A stretch of DNA of 21,744 nt from an uncultured Chloroflexota bacterium (GTDB lineage: Bacteria > Chloroflexota > Dehalococcoidia > CAUJGQ01), in NCBI GenBank assembly GCA_937879875.1, contig CALFMN010000029.1, forward strand, positions 1 through 21,744. Direction: 5' to 3'. Below, piece by piece: positions 6,065 to 14,309 of the stretch. Position 1 is the stretch's first letter, and each line of letters begins with the position of its first letter. Both the position numbers and the translations under genes were made by a program. The notes below the pieces were generated by a model, which had not been told where the DNA came from, searched no databases, and was given only the letters and a program-made list of their open reading frames with translations.

Positions 6065-7993
6065 ATGAGCAGGTCGCGCGAGGATATCACGCCGGCGTTG
6101 GCCTGGCGCAGCCGGCTTTTCTGGCGCTACCTGCGTGTGCTGGTGGCCCTGGTCGCCCTCGTGCTCCTGCTGAGCGGCGGCCTGCAGGCGTACTTCGCCT
6201 ATCAGGACGCCCGCGCCGGTCTGGAGCGAATCGAGCAGGGCCAGGCGCAGGTGGCCGCGGTGCGCATCGAGCAGTTCTTCGGCAGCGTCGTGCCGCCGCT
6301 GCTGGCGGCCGACCAGACCGCTGAGCAGGTGGCGGCAGGCGCCGCCGAAGAGCGCCGCACGCAGTACGTGCAGGTGCTGCGCCAGCTCCCCGCGATCACC
6401 GATATCCGCCACGTCGATGGCAGCGGGCGCGAGCAGGTGTTCGTCTCGCGCGTGGCGCTGGATGTCGTCGGCAGCGGCGCCGATCTGTCGCACGATCCGT
6501 CGGTGCAAGCGGCGCGGCCGGAGCGGCCTTCCTTCGGCCCCGTCTTTTTCCGCGACGGCTCCGAGCCGTACATGACGGTCGCGCTGGCCGGTGCCGGCCC
6601 GGACGGCGGCGTCACGCTGGCGAACGTCAACCTCAAGTTCGTCTGGGACGTGGTCTCCGGCATCAAGGTCGGCCGTCACGGCCTCGCCTATGTGGTGGAC
6701 GGCGGCGGCCGGCTGATCGCGCATCCGGATCTGAGCCTCGTACTGCGCAACACCGATCTCTCGCAGGTCGGGCAGGTACGGGCGGTCCGACAGGGCGGGG
6801 CGCCGCGCGCGAGCGTGGCCCGCGATTTGAACGGCAAGCAGGTGCTCAGCGCCGCTGTGGCCGTCGATCCGCCCGGCTGGTTCGTCTTCGTCGAGCAGCC
6901 CCGCGGCGAGGCGTTCGCCAGCTTGAACGCGCTGCTGCTGCGCACGACCGCGCTGCTGCTTGCCGGCCTTGCGCTGGCGGCCGCGGCGAGCGTGCTGCTG
7001 GCACGGCGCATGGTCACGCCGATCCGCGCCTTGCAGGCGGGCGTGGCGCGACTGGGCGCCGGCAACCTGGACGAGCGCGTGGCGCTGCAGACGGGCGACG
7101 AGTTGCAGGCGCTCGGCGAGGAGTTCGACCAGATGGGCGCGCGGTTGCGGCGCTCGTACGCAGAGTTGGAGGACCAGGTGGCGGCGCGCACGCACGACCT
7201 GCGTGAGGCGCTGGCCCTGCTCGAGCGCAAGAGCGCGGAACTGGAGGCCGTGAGCCGGCACAAGTCCGCGTTTTTGGCCGCGATGTCGCATGAACTGCGC
7301 ACGCCGCTCAACGCCGTGATCGGTTTCTCCGACGTGCTGCTGCGCCGCCGCCACGGCGAGCTCAACGAGCGGCAGGATCGCTATGTGGAGGAGATCCTGG
7401 CGGCGGGACAGCACCTGTTGGCACTGATCAACGATGTGCTCGACCTCGCCAGGATCGAGGCCGGCCGTATGGACCTCGATCTGGCGCCGTGCTCGCTGCC
7501 CGACGCGATCGAGGCGGCGGCGGCGATGCTGCGGGTGCGCGCGGAGCGGGCGGGCGTGGCGCTCTCATGCTGCATCGCTCCCGGCATCGGCATGGTCATC
7601 GCCGACGAACGCAGGCTGAAGCAAGTATTGCTCAACCTGCTCTCGAACGCCGTCAAGTTCACGCCTGCCGGTGGAGAGGTCAGCCTGCGCGCCGAACCCA
7701 CCGACGACGGCGGCTCGGTCGCCATCGCCGTCGCGGACACCGGCATCGGCATTGCGCCTGAGGATCAGCAGCGGATCTTCGAGGAGTTTCGCCGCGTCGA
7801 GGGCTCTCCCGTACACGAGGGCACCGGCCTCGGCCTGGCGCTGGCGCGGCGCCTGGTCGAGCTGCATGGCGGACAGATCGCGCTGGAAAGCGCGCTGGGC
7901 GCGGGCAGCACGTTTACTGTCACGCTGCCGTTGTGCGGCCCGGAGGCAGCCGGCGGCGCCCGGCGCGCGGCCGGCACGCTGGCGCAAGCCTGA
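6065..7993 (+). CDS. Membrane sensor histidine kinase (CACHE-HAMP-HisKA-HATPase)
   Basis: 642 aa from ATG 6065, with GGAGATAAGGGA upstream; the open frame back to 5933 lacks a site. TM1 (about 22-44) and TM2 (about 296-316) enclose an extracellular region of about 250 residues that reads as a double-CACHE ligand sensor (GLAYVVDGGGRLIAHPDLS near its end is typical). HAMP (317-370) and a coiled coil follow. HisKA carries SHELRTPLN with phospho-acceptor H409; the ATPase domain has N-box N528, DTGIGI (D558) and GTGLGLA. By family it autophosphorylates on a small-molecule signal and passes phosphate to the adjacent regulator, 44 nt downstream. CACHE domains commonly bind amino acids, carboxylates or amines; which one here cannot be read. 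Confidence 0.93.
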   Translation: MSRSREDITPALAWRSRLFWRYLRVLVALVALVLLLSGGLQAYFAYQDARAGLERIEQGQAQVAAVRIEQFFGSVVPPLLAADQTAEQVAAGAAEERRTQYVQVLRQLPAITDIRHVDGSGREQVFVSRVALDVVGSGADLSHDPSVQAARPERPSFGPVFFRDGSEPYMTVALAGAGPDGGVTLANVNLKFVWDVVSGIKVGRHGLAYVVDGGGRLIAHPDLSLVLRNTDLSQVGQVRAVRQGGAPRASVARDLNGKQVLSAAVAVDPPGWFVFVEQPRGEAFASLNALLLRTTALLLAGLALAAAASVLLARRMVTPIRALQAGVARLGAGNLDERVALQTGDELQALGEEFDQMGARLRRSYAELEDQVAARTHDLREALALLERKSAELEAVSRHKSAFLAAMSHELRTPLNAVIGFSDVLLRRRHGELNERQDRYVEEILAAGQHLLALINDVLDLARIEAGRMDLDLAPCSLPDAIEAAAAMLRVRAERAGVALSCCIAPGIGMVIADERRLKQVLLNLLSNAVKFTPAGGEVSLRAEPTDDGGSVAIAVADTGIGIAPEDQQRIFEEFRRVEGSPVHEGTGLGLALARRLVELHGGQIALESALGAGSTFTVTLPLCGPEAAGGARRAAGTLAQA

Positions 7994-8037
7994 GCCAGGT
8001 TTTCGGCCCGCTGGGGCGCGCCAGAAGGACGCGAAGC

Positions 8038-8889
8038 ATGGACGCACAGCCCCTGATCCTGCTGGTGGATGATGTACCGGCCAACAACCGGCTGCTGGAG
8101 GCGATCCTTGAGCCCTGCGGCTACGCGACGATCGCGGTGGAGTCGGGCGCGGCGGCGCTGGCGCGCGTGGTCGCCGAGCCGGTGGACCTCGTCTTGCTCG
8201 ATGCGGTGATGCCCGGCATCGACGGCTACGAGATCTGCCGGCGGCTGCGTGACGGCGGCGCCACGCGCTTGCTGCCGATCGTGATGATTACGGCAAGTGG
8301 CGCGCCGGCGAAGGCGAAAGCGATCGAGGCCGGCGCCGACGATTTCATCGCCAAGCCGCTCGATCAAGAAGAACTGCTGGCGCGGGTGCGCTCACTGCTG
8401 CGCATCAAGCGCTACCACGACACGATCGAGCGCCAGTCCGCCGAGCTGGCTGCATGGAACCACACACTTGCCGAGCGCGTTGACGAGCGCACGCACGAAC
8501 TGGAGATGGCGCGTGCGCAGATCCTGGAGCTATATCAGGAGCTGGCGCGGCGCAACCAGCAGTTGCACGAGCTGGTCGAGCGGCTGAGCGCGGACGCGGG
8601 CCGCCGTGCCGGGTCCATCGCGCCCACGGTCGCAATCGTGGAGAGGCTGACGCCGCGCGAACTCGACGTGCTGCGCCTTTTGGCGCAGGGCCAGACCAAC
8701 GGCGCGATCGCGGCCGGGCTGGTGGTGAGCGTAGCCACGGTGAAGTTCCACGTCGAGAACATCATCGCCAAGCTCGGTGTGGCCGACCGCACGCAGGCCG
8801 CGGTGCGCGCCGTCGAGCTGGGGCTGCTGGGCGATCGCCCGGAGGACCGGCCAACCGGCCGGCCGGCGGGGCCGATCCTCTCCACCTGA
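8038..8889 (+). CDS. Response regulator, REC-coiled coil-LuxR HTH
   Basis: 283 aa. The receiver domain (5-122) has the acidic pair D11/D12, phospho-acceptor D55 (LLDAVMPGIDGYE), T85 and K106 (AKPLD). Residues about 125-185 form a heptad-rich coiled coil, longer than the short linker of NarL-type regulators; it may help dimerisation. Residues 203-265 are a LuxR/GerE helix-turn-helix (LTPRELDVLRLLAQG..., VSVATVKFHVENIIAKLGV), so the output is transcription control. It directly follows the sensor kinase, its obvious cognate partner, and precedes the double solute-binding protein gene by 68 nt. The natural target is this operon or a linked uptake function (inference). Confidence 0.93.
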   Translation: MDAQPLILLVDDVPANNRLLEAILEPCGYATIAVESGAAALARVVAEPVDLVLLDAVMPGIDGYEICRRLRDGGATRLLPIVMITASGAPAKAKAIEAGADDFIAKPLDQEELLARVRSLLRIKRYHDTIERQSAELAAWNHTLAERVDERTHELEMARAQILELYQELARRNQQLHELVERLSADAGRRAGSIAPTVAIVERLTPRELDVLRLLAQGQTNGAIAAGLVVSVATVKFHVENIIAKLGVADRTQAAVRAVELGLLGDRPEDRPTGRPAGPILST

Positions 8890-8957
8890 CGGGGGCGAAC
8901 GGCCGGCGGAGAGGCCAGACTGAGTGCGGGCGCAGCGCAACGGATCGAGGCGCGGCA

Positions 8958-11681
8958 GTGGGCAGACAGATCGGGCGGCGGCGGGTGCTGGGCGGGCTGG
9001 CTGCGGCCGGTGTGGCCGGAGCCAGCGCACCGCTTGTCGTGCACTGGCTGCAGCAGACGGTTTTCGCCGGCGAAGCGCCGCACCCGCCGCGCATCGCCTA
9101 TCTGGGTAGCGCCGACGAGCCGCTGGCCGCACCCTTCCGCCAGCGCCTGGCCGAGCTGGGCTGGAGCGACGGCAAAACGGTGCGGCTGCAGTTCAGCGGC
9201 ACCACGCCGCAGGCGCTGGCGCGGGCGGATGCAGATCCCTTCAACTATCCCGACCCCACGCTCGCCCGCTTCCTTGGCGACGTCACCGGCCGCCATCCGG
9301 CCAGCGTGATCGTGGCGCCCTCCGACGCCTACACGACCAAGGCCCGCGCGAGCACACACAGCATCCCGATCGTGATGGTGGCCAGCGCCGACCCCGTGGC
9401 GCTGGGCTTTGCCGCCTCGCTGGCGCAGCCCGGCGGCAACGCCACCGGCCTCGCCACGCTCACGCCGCAGCTCGACGCCAAGCGGCTGGAGCTGCTGCAT
9501 GAAACGCTGCCGAACGCTCGGCGCGTCGCCGTGCTCTGGGATCCGAACGACCCCGTACGCGGCCAGAGCAACGCCGCGCTGCAGAGCACGGCGACGACGC
9601 TGGGCTTGCGGCTGACGTTCATTCAGGTTCCCTGGCATGGCCTGACGCAATCGCTGACCGACATCGACGTGGCGCAGATAGGCAACGATCCGATCGACGC
9701 TCTGCTGCTATTTGAGGACGCGCAGCAGGGCAGCATCGACGTGGCCCAGGTCGCCGCCGCCGCGACGGCGCGCCGGCTGCCGGCAGTCTTCGCCACGCGC
9801 GCCGGGCCAGAGGGTGGCGGCCTGCTCTCCTACGGACCGAGTCTGCCGGCGCTGGCGCAGCGCGCGGCCGAGTACGTCGACCGTCTGCTGCGCGGCGCCC
9901 GCCCTGAAACGCTGCCGATCGAGCAGGCCGCGGCCTTCGAGCTGGTGGTGAACGCCGCCACGGCCAGCGCGCTTGGCCTGACGCTGCCCTCGACCCTGCT
10001 CGCGCAGGCGACGCAGGTGCTGCAACCAGCGGCCGGCGGACCGGCGGCCGGCGCGGCCGCCTCGCCCATGCCCGCGCCCGAGCCGCATACGCTTACCATC
10101 GCGCTCGAACACGAGCCCGAGCTGCTCGATCCGCGGCAGGGCGGCATCATCGCTACCGACGTGATCGTGCAACGGCTGCTCTGGCGCGGGCTGTTTGACT
10201 TCGATGCGGCGGGCGCGGTGGTGCCGGCGCTCGCGGCCGAGGTTCCGACCCGGGAGAACGGCGGCATTTCCAGCGACGGACTCACATTCACCGTCAAGCT
10301 GAAGCCCAATCAGGCCTTCAGCGACGGCAGCCCGCTGACGGCAAAGGATCTCGAGTATTCAACCAAGCGCCTGTTCGAACCGCGCCACGTCGGCGTCACG
10401 GCGGCCGACTACTTCGACATCGCCGGAGCCGAAGCCTACGCCACCGCCCTCGGCACGCCGGCGCAGCCCAAATCGGTCTCCGATGCCGAGCAGGCGCGGC
10501 TTCGCGACGCCGTCGGCGTGCGTGCGCTGAACGAGACCACGCTGGTCTTCACCCGCGATCCCGCGGCCCCCGCCTTCACCGGCTCGTTCCTGGCGCGCAT
10601 CGCCATGCCGGCGCTCTTTCCCGTGCAGCGCAGCAGCATAGACCGCGCGGGCGAGGCAAAGCTCGACGCCGGCACACTCGTCGGCAACGGCCCCTTCCTG
10701 CTACAGGAGCACGTGCCCGAGGATCATCTCACGCTCGTGCCCAATCCCCGCTACATGCTGGAGCCGAAGCCGCGGCTGCAGCGCCTCACCATGCGCATCA
10801 TCGCCGACTCGGCGCAGCGCATCGAGTTGTACAAGCGCGGCGAGCTGGATCTGGCTACCGGTTTCCCGATTCACGTTGTAACGCCCGCCCTCGACCCTGC
10901 GTACCGCGACCAGTTGAGGCGCGAGCCGTGGCTCGCCATCGACTATGTGGCCTTCCATCCGCGAATACCGCCGTTCGACGACGCGCGCGTGCGCCGCGCC
11001 CTGACGCGGGCGATCGACCGCGACGCGCTCGTCGCCCAGACGCTCGGCGGCCACGCTCGTGCCGGTGCGACGGTCTTACCGCCGAGCATGCCCGGCTACG
11101 ACCCGGCGAACCAGGCGATCGCGAGCTTCGACCCGGCGGCGGCACGGGCGGCGCTGGCCGAGGCCGGTTACCCGGGCGGGCGCGGCTTTCCCGGTGGCAT
11201 CACGCTGCTGCGCCTGAGCGGGGTATCCGGCAAGGATGTGGGCGATTTCATCGTGCAGAGCTGGAAGCAGGTGCTCAACATCAGCGTGAGCGTGCAGGCC
11301 GTGGACGACGTCAATGCCCGCATCGTGCACGGCCAGTACCAGAGCTATTTCGGCTTCTGGGCCGCCGATTTCCCGCATGCGGAGGATTTTCTGCAGCGGC
11401 TGTTCGCCAGCACGGGCCGCGCGAACGCGAGCAGCCACTACAGCAATCCGGACTTCGACGCGGCCTGCGAGCTGGCCGGCGCCGAGCCCGATCCGGCCAA
11501 ACAGGCGGCGCTCTGGTCGGCTGCGGAGCGCATCGTGCTGGGAGACTGCGTGTTCGCAGTACTCTTCTATCCGGAGCTGCTGACCTTCTGCCGGCCGCGC
11601 GTCGCTGGCCTGCGCGGCGGCTCGTTGGACCTGGGCACCTACGGCGACGCCGCGCTCGACCTCGTCGACACGACCGGCTGA
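8958..11681 (+). CDS. Fused double solute-binding protein (ABC_sub_bind + SBP_bac_5)
   Basis: 907 aa from GTG 8958, with GAGG seven bases upstream. The N-terminus (IGRRRVLGGLAAAG) is a Tat-type signal. Residues about 45-350 match the ABC_sub_bind fold (PRIAYLGSADEP, IPIVMVASADPVALGF, LAQPGGNATGL, RVAVLWDPNDP), a type I binding protein with two lobes. A Gly/Ala/Pro linker (355-374) joins it to a complete family-5 peptide/nickel-type binding protein (375-905: QRLLWRGLFDFD, LTFTVKLKPNQAFSDG, NGPFLL, FDDARVRRALTRAIDR). Such domains normally occur as separate proteins that deliver ligands to ABC permeases, yet none is encoded nearby. The frame is continuous, so this is a real fusion rather than adjacent genes. 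Its place behind the two-component pair suggests a ligand-presenting partner of the CACHE sensor (inference). Confidence 0.9.
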   Translation: MGRQIGRRRVLGGLAAAGVAGASAPLVVHWLQQTVFAGEAPHPPRIAYLGSADEPLAAPFRQRLAELGWSDGKTVRLQFSGTTPQALARADADPFNYPDPTLARFLGDVTGRHPASVIVAPSDAYTTKARASTHSIPIVMVASADPVALGFAASLAQPGGNATGLATLTPQLDAKRLELLHETLPNARRVAVLWDPNDPVRGQSNAALQSTATTLGLRLTFIQVPWHGLTQSLTDIDVAQIGNDPIDALLLFEDAQQGSIDVAQVAAAATARRLPAVFATRAGPEGGGLLSYGPSLPALAQRAAEYVDRLLRGARPETLPIEQAAAFELVVNAATASALGLTLPSTLLAQATQVLQPAAGGPAAGAAASPMPAPEPHTLTIALEHEPELLDPRQGGIIATDVIVQRLLWRGLFDFDAAGAVVPALAAEVPTRENGGISSDGLTFTVKLKPNQAFSDGSPLTAKDLEYSTKRLFEPRHVGVTAADYFDIAGAEAYATALGTPAQPKSVSDAEQARLRDAVGVRALNETTLVFTRDPAAPAFTGSFLARIAMPALFPVQRSSIDRAGEAKLDAGTLVGNGPFLLQEHVPEDHLTLVPNPRYMLEPKPRLQRLTMRIIADSAQRIELYKRGELDLATGFPIHVVTPALDPAYRDQLRREPWLAIDYVAFHPRIPPFDDARVRRALTRAIDRDALVAQTLGGHARAGATVLPPSMPGYDPANQAIASFDPAAARAALAEAGYPGGRGFPGGITLLRLSGVSGKDVGDFIVQSWKQVLNISVSVQAVDDVNARIVHGQYQSYFGFWAADFPHAEDFLQRLFASTGRANASSHYSNPDFDAACELAGAEPDPAKQAALWSAAERIVLGDCVFAVLFYPELLTFCRPRVAGLRGGSLDLGTYGDAALDLVDTTG

Positions 11682-11689
11682 GCGCAGCG

Positions 11690-11813
11690 CTCTATCCCCT
11701 GTTCCCTGTACGAGGAAAAAGGAGGGAGGAAACTGAAACGTGGGGACGCTCATTCTTCGTTCCGCGTTCCTCATCCCTGTTCCCTATCACCTGCCACCTG
11801 TAACCTGTCACCT
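11690..11813 (+). repeat. Low-complexity CCTGT/CACCTG-rich spacer
   Basis: This spacer between two plus-strand genes contains near-repeats of CCCTGTTCCCT (about 11697 and 11774) and imperfect tandem units of CACCTG and CCTGTAACCTGTCACCTGT up to the next start codon. GC is lower and pyrimidines are denser than around it. No protein or RNA fold is evident. Confidence 0.5.
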
Positions 11814-12236
11814 GTGCCAGAGCCGAACCGCCCGCTGCCTGTGCCCGATGAGCTGACGCGCCCCTTCTGGGAGGCGGCGGCCGCGCGCCGGCTCGTGGCG
11901 CAGCGCTGCGCCGATTGCGGCTTCTGGCAGCATCCGCCCGCGTCGCTCTGCCAGCGCTGCACCAGTACCGAGCTGGCCTTCCAGCCGGTTTCCGGCCGTG
12001 GCTGTGTCTACACTCATACCACGATGTATCAGAAGAACGTGGCCGGCTTCGAAGAGGCCGTGCCGTACGTCAATCTTGTGGTCGAGCTGGATGAACAGCC
12101 GCTGCTGCTGATGCTCTCCGACCTGCCGGGCGATGCCGCGGACTGGGTGCGCATCGGTGCGCCGGTCGAGGTGATCTTCGAGCCGCTGCCCAATGGCCAG
12201 CTCCTGCCGCAGTGGCGGCCGCCTGGCGCGGCTTAG
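11814..12236 (+). CDS. DUF35-type Zn-ribbon/OB-fold protein
   Basis: 140 aa. The opening PLPVPDELTRPFWEAA followed by C32-x2-C35 and C46-x2-C49 is the rubredoxin-like zinc ribbon of this family; about 55-135 is the OB-fold half (GRGCVYTHTTMYQ, VPYVNLVVELDEQP, VRIGAPVEVIFEPLP). Family members bind acyl-CoA or partner with thiolases and MaoC-like hydratases, for instance in steroid side-chain degradation. No thiolase gene is adjacent; the only lipid gene in the window is the acyl-CoA dehydrogenase 8 kb away. Starts at GTG 11814 inside low-complexity DNA with no clear ribosome site, but the family's usual N-terminus supports it. Confidence 0.88.
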   Translation: MPEPNRPLPVPDELTRPFWEAAAARRLVAQRCADCGFWQHPPASLCQRCTSTELAFQPVSGRGCVYTHTTMYQKNVAGFEEAVPYVNLVVELDEQPLLLMLSDLPGDAADWVRIGAPVEVIFEPLPNGQLLPQWRPPGAA

Positions 12237-12317
12237 CAAGGCAGGCACAAGGGCGATCCAGGATTGCAGACGTTCGTGAGGACGCAGGTTGCGTCAGGGC
12301 TGGCCGCCACGAGCAGC

Positions 12318-12836
12318 TTATGAGGACCGCCCGCCCCGCAGCGCCAAATCGTAGCGCTCTTCGGTCACGGTCGTGCCCCAGAGAGCGTGCGTCTGCTCCT
12401 CGGTCTTCTCGAAGCCGGCCGCACGGTAGCGGCGCGCGGCGGCGGTCAGCAGGCTGACGGTCCAGAGGTACACTGATGCGTAGCCGGCCGCGCGGCAGAA
12501 GGCCAGCGCCTCGTCCAGCAGCCGCTGGCCCAGCCCCTGGTCGCGCACTTCCGGCGCAACCAGGAACCAGCGCAACTGGGCCGCGCCCTGCTCGCGGCGC
12601 AAGATGCCGATCGAGCCGGCGAGCCGGCCGGCGGACTCGGCCAGCCACAGCCGGTTGCCCGGTTCCGGCAACGCCAGCGCGAACTCGGCCAGCGACTGGG
12701 CGACGTAGGCTTCGAAGGTGTGGTCGAAGCCGTACTCGGCGGCGTAGAGCACGCCGTGCTGCTCGGTGACGCGGCCCAGGTCGCCGGGCCGCAGATCGTG
12801 ACGAATGCGCAACTCGCAGTCGGTGCTCGTGCTCAT
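12318..12836 (-). CDS. GNAT-family N-acetyltransferase
   Basis: 172 aa from ATG 12836, with an AAGGAG site upstream. The acetyl-CoA-binding signature is present: VAPEVRDQGLGQRLLDEA, with R98-x-x-G101-x-G103, followed by the usual helix and the YRAAGFEKTEE end strand. The substrate cannot be read; its Glu/Gln-rich front half resembles small-molecule or amino-acid acetylases. It is the third gene of an azlC-azlD-GNAT run, 29 nt after azlD, and converges on the DUF35 gene with an 81-bp spacer that holds a small GACGCA/TGCGTC inverted repeat (12281-12295). Confidence 0.9.
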   Translation of the reverse strand: MSTSTDCELRIRHDLRPGDLGRVTEQHGVLYAAEYGFDHTFEAYVAQSLAEFALALPEPGNRLWLAESAGRLAGSIGILRREQGAAQLRWFLVAPEVRDQGLGQRLLDEALAFCRAAGYASVYLWTVSLLTAAARRYRAAGFEKTEEQTHALWGTTVTEERYDLALRGGRSS

Positions 12837-12865
12837 TGCGGGTTCTCCTTGATCAGCGCCGCAGC

Positions 12866-13153
12866 TCACAGCCGCCGCAGCAGCCAGTACGCGGCCATGC
12901 CGCAGAGGATGCAGAGCCAGGCCATGCCGCTGCGGCGTGCGGCGATGGCGGCCACGGCGACGGCGAGCAGCCGTGGTGCGCTTTCGTCCGGACGCCCGGC
13001 GAGGCTCGCCACAATCAGCGCGGTCAGCGTGGCGACCGGCACGAACTGCAACGCCTGTTCGCTGCCGCGCGGCAACGACGCGTCCGCCAGCAGAAAGCCG
13101 GAGAGCCGCAACGCATAGACGGCCGCGGCCATCGCCAGGATGATCCCGATCAC
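12866..13153 (-). CDS. azlD: AzlD-type branched-chain amino acid export subunit
   Basis: 95 aa with about three to four hydrophobic helices and the family hallmark YALRLSGFLLA near the N-terminus plus FVPVATLTALIVASL. GTG 13153 overlaps the azlC stop in a GTGA arrangement, with GGAGG just upstream, so translation is coupled. With AzlC it forms the two-part LIV-E exporter that moves branched-chain (and in relatives other) amino acids out of the cell. The length is typical. Confidence 0.9.
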   Translation of the reverse strand: MIGIILAMAAAVYALRLSGFLLADASLPRGSEQALQFVPVATLTALIVASLAGRPDESAPRLLAVAVAAIAARRSGMAWLCILCGMAAYWLLRRL

Positions 13154-13923
13154 GCCGATCCTCCGGGCTCGGCTTTCGCCCCAGCGCCTGAACCGACGCG
13201 GTCACGCGCGTCGCGGCGCAGCCAGCAGGCGCCAGCGACGCTGCCGGCGAGGCCCGCGCCGAGCACGGCGACGCCGCCTGGCGTAAGCCTCACGAGCAGC
13301 AGCGCCGCCACCCCGGCCACCACCGCGGCGCAGACGGCAGCGCGCGTGCGCACGAGCGGCACGAGCACCGCGAGGAACGTGAGCGGCGCGACGAAATCGA
13401 TGCCCAGCCGGCGGCTGGAGGGGATGGCGTGCCCCGCGGCCAGCCCCAGCGCGGTGCCACCGTTCCAGGCGAGGTACATACTGACGCCGGCGCCGAGCAG
13501 GCCGGCCAGCGTGAACCGCCGGCCCGCCGCCGTCACCGCGTAGGCGCCGTCGGTGAGGAACCAGGCAGCCGGCAGCCGTGCTGGAAGCGCGGGGCGCGTC
13601 TGGCGCGCCGTCGCCAGGCCGAGCAGCAGCGCCTGGGCGTTGAGCGCGATCGCCGTGCCGACCAGCAGCGGCCAGCCCGTACCGCCTGCCAGCAGCGAGA
13701 CGGCGCTGACTTGCGCCGCCGCCGAAAAGACGGTCAGGCTCATCAGCTGCGTCTGAACGGGGCCGAGGCCGGCGGCACGCGCCGCCACGGCGTAGGCGAT
13801 GCCCACCGGTATCGCCCCGATCCACAACGGCAGCAGTGCCACGAAACCGTGCAGGAAGCGCGCTGCTGCATCCTCAAGCCGCGGTTCCCCTTGCTCGAGG
13901 GTCGTGCGCTGCGTCCTGGTCAT
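13150..13923 (-). CDS. azlC: AzlC-type branched-chain amino acid exporter
   Basis: 257 aa from ATG 13923, preceded by GGGAG; the frame is open to 13962 without a better site. The conserved opening of the family is present (FLHGFVALLPLWIGAIPVGIAYAVAARAAGL, LMSLTVFSAAAQVSAV), followed by a multi-spanning membrane body with about eight hydrophobic segments. It is the large pore subunit that pairs with the overlapping AzlD gene. The downstream acetyltransferase is in the same transcription unit. Confidence 0.92.
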   Translation of the reverse strand: MTRTQRTTLEQGEPRLEDAAARFLHGFVALLPLWIGAIPVGIAYAVAARAAGLGPVQTQLMSLTVFSAAAQVSAVSLLAGGTGWPLLVGTAIALNAQALLLGLATARQTRPALPARLPAAWFLTDGAYAVTAAGRRFTLAGLLGAGVSMYLAWNGGTALGLAAGHAIPSSRRLGIDFVAPLTFLAVLVPLVRTRAAVCAAVVAGVAALLLVRLTPGGVAVLGAGLAGSVAGACWLRRDARDRVGSGAGAKAEPGGSA

Positions 13924-13986
13924 CGCCGGCTCCCATCGCTTGCCGTCACGAAAACACTTCAAGCACGCGGTCGCGGCCGTGCGGGG

Positions 13987-14232
13987 CGCCTAACCCTGAC
14001 TTCCCGTGCGGGAAGTCTGTCCCTTCCCGAAACGGGAAGGGACTTTTGGAGCGCTCCCAGCGGCGCCGGACGGCGGCGGGGCCGCGGTGTCCTTGCGGGA
14101 CGTGCGGAGGGCCAGTCTCCCATCCGTGTGAGATCCTCGAACCGTAACCCTTCCCGTGTCGGGCCAGAGCGCAGCGCAACCGTCGGAGACTTCAAACGAC
14201 AGCTTTGGCGCCAGCCAAAGCGGGGTTAGGCG
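13987..14232 (+). repeat. Structured palindromic repeat, copy A
   Basis: The 246-bp element starts CGCCTAACCCTGAC and ends CGGGGTTAGGCG, imperfect terminal inverted repeats. Inside are perfect hairpins at 13998-14017 (8-bp stem GACTTCCC), 14019-14043 (11-bp stem GTCCCTTCCCG, AAA loop) and 14202-14221 (8-bp stem GCTTTGGC). The middle includes the GCGCCGGACGGCGGCGGGGCC block shared with copy B. It fills most of the 386-bp gap between azlC and the XRE regulator; the rest of that gap has no clear gene. It has no protein and is probably a non-autonomous mobile or REP-like repeat. Confidence 0.7.
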
Positions 14233-14309
14233 AGCGGACCGGCGTCTCTGCTACGCTAGCGGCAACAAGAGGCCGCGTCTTCGTGCCTCGAGTCGAATTT
14301 ACGGCCTAA

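Noticed and set aside
5876..7414. Minus-strand 512-aa open frame opposite the CACHE kinase gene
   Set aside because: Same shadow effect: no recognisable domain or ribosome site, and it runs across a gene with clear kinase motifs.
14019..14047. Long hairpin followed by TTTT as an intrinsic terminator
   Set aside because: The T run is absent from the matching hairpin in copy B, and no gene ends just upstream in that direction, so it is better explained as part of the repeat.
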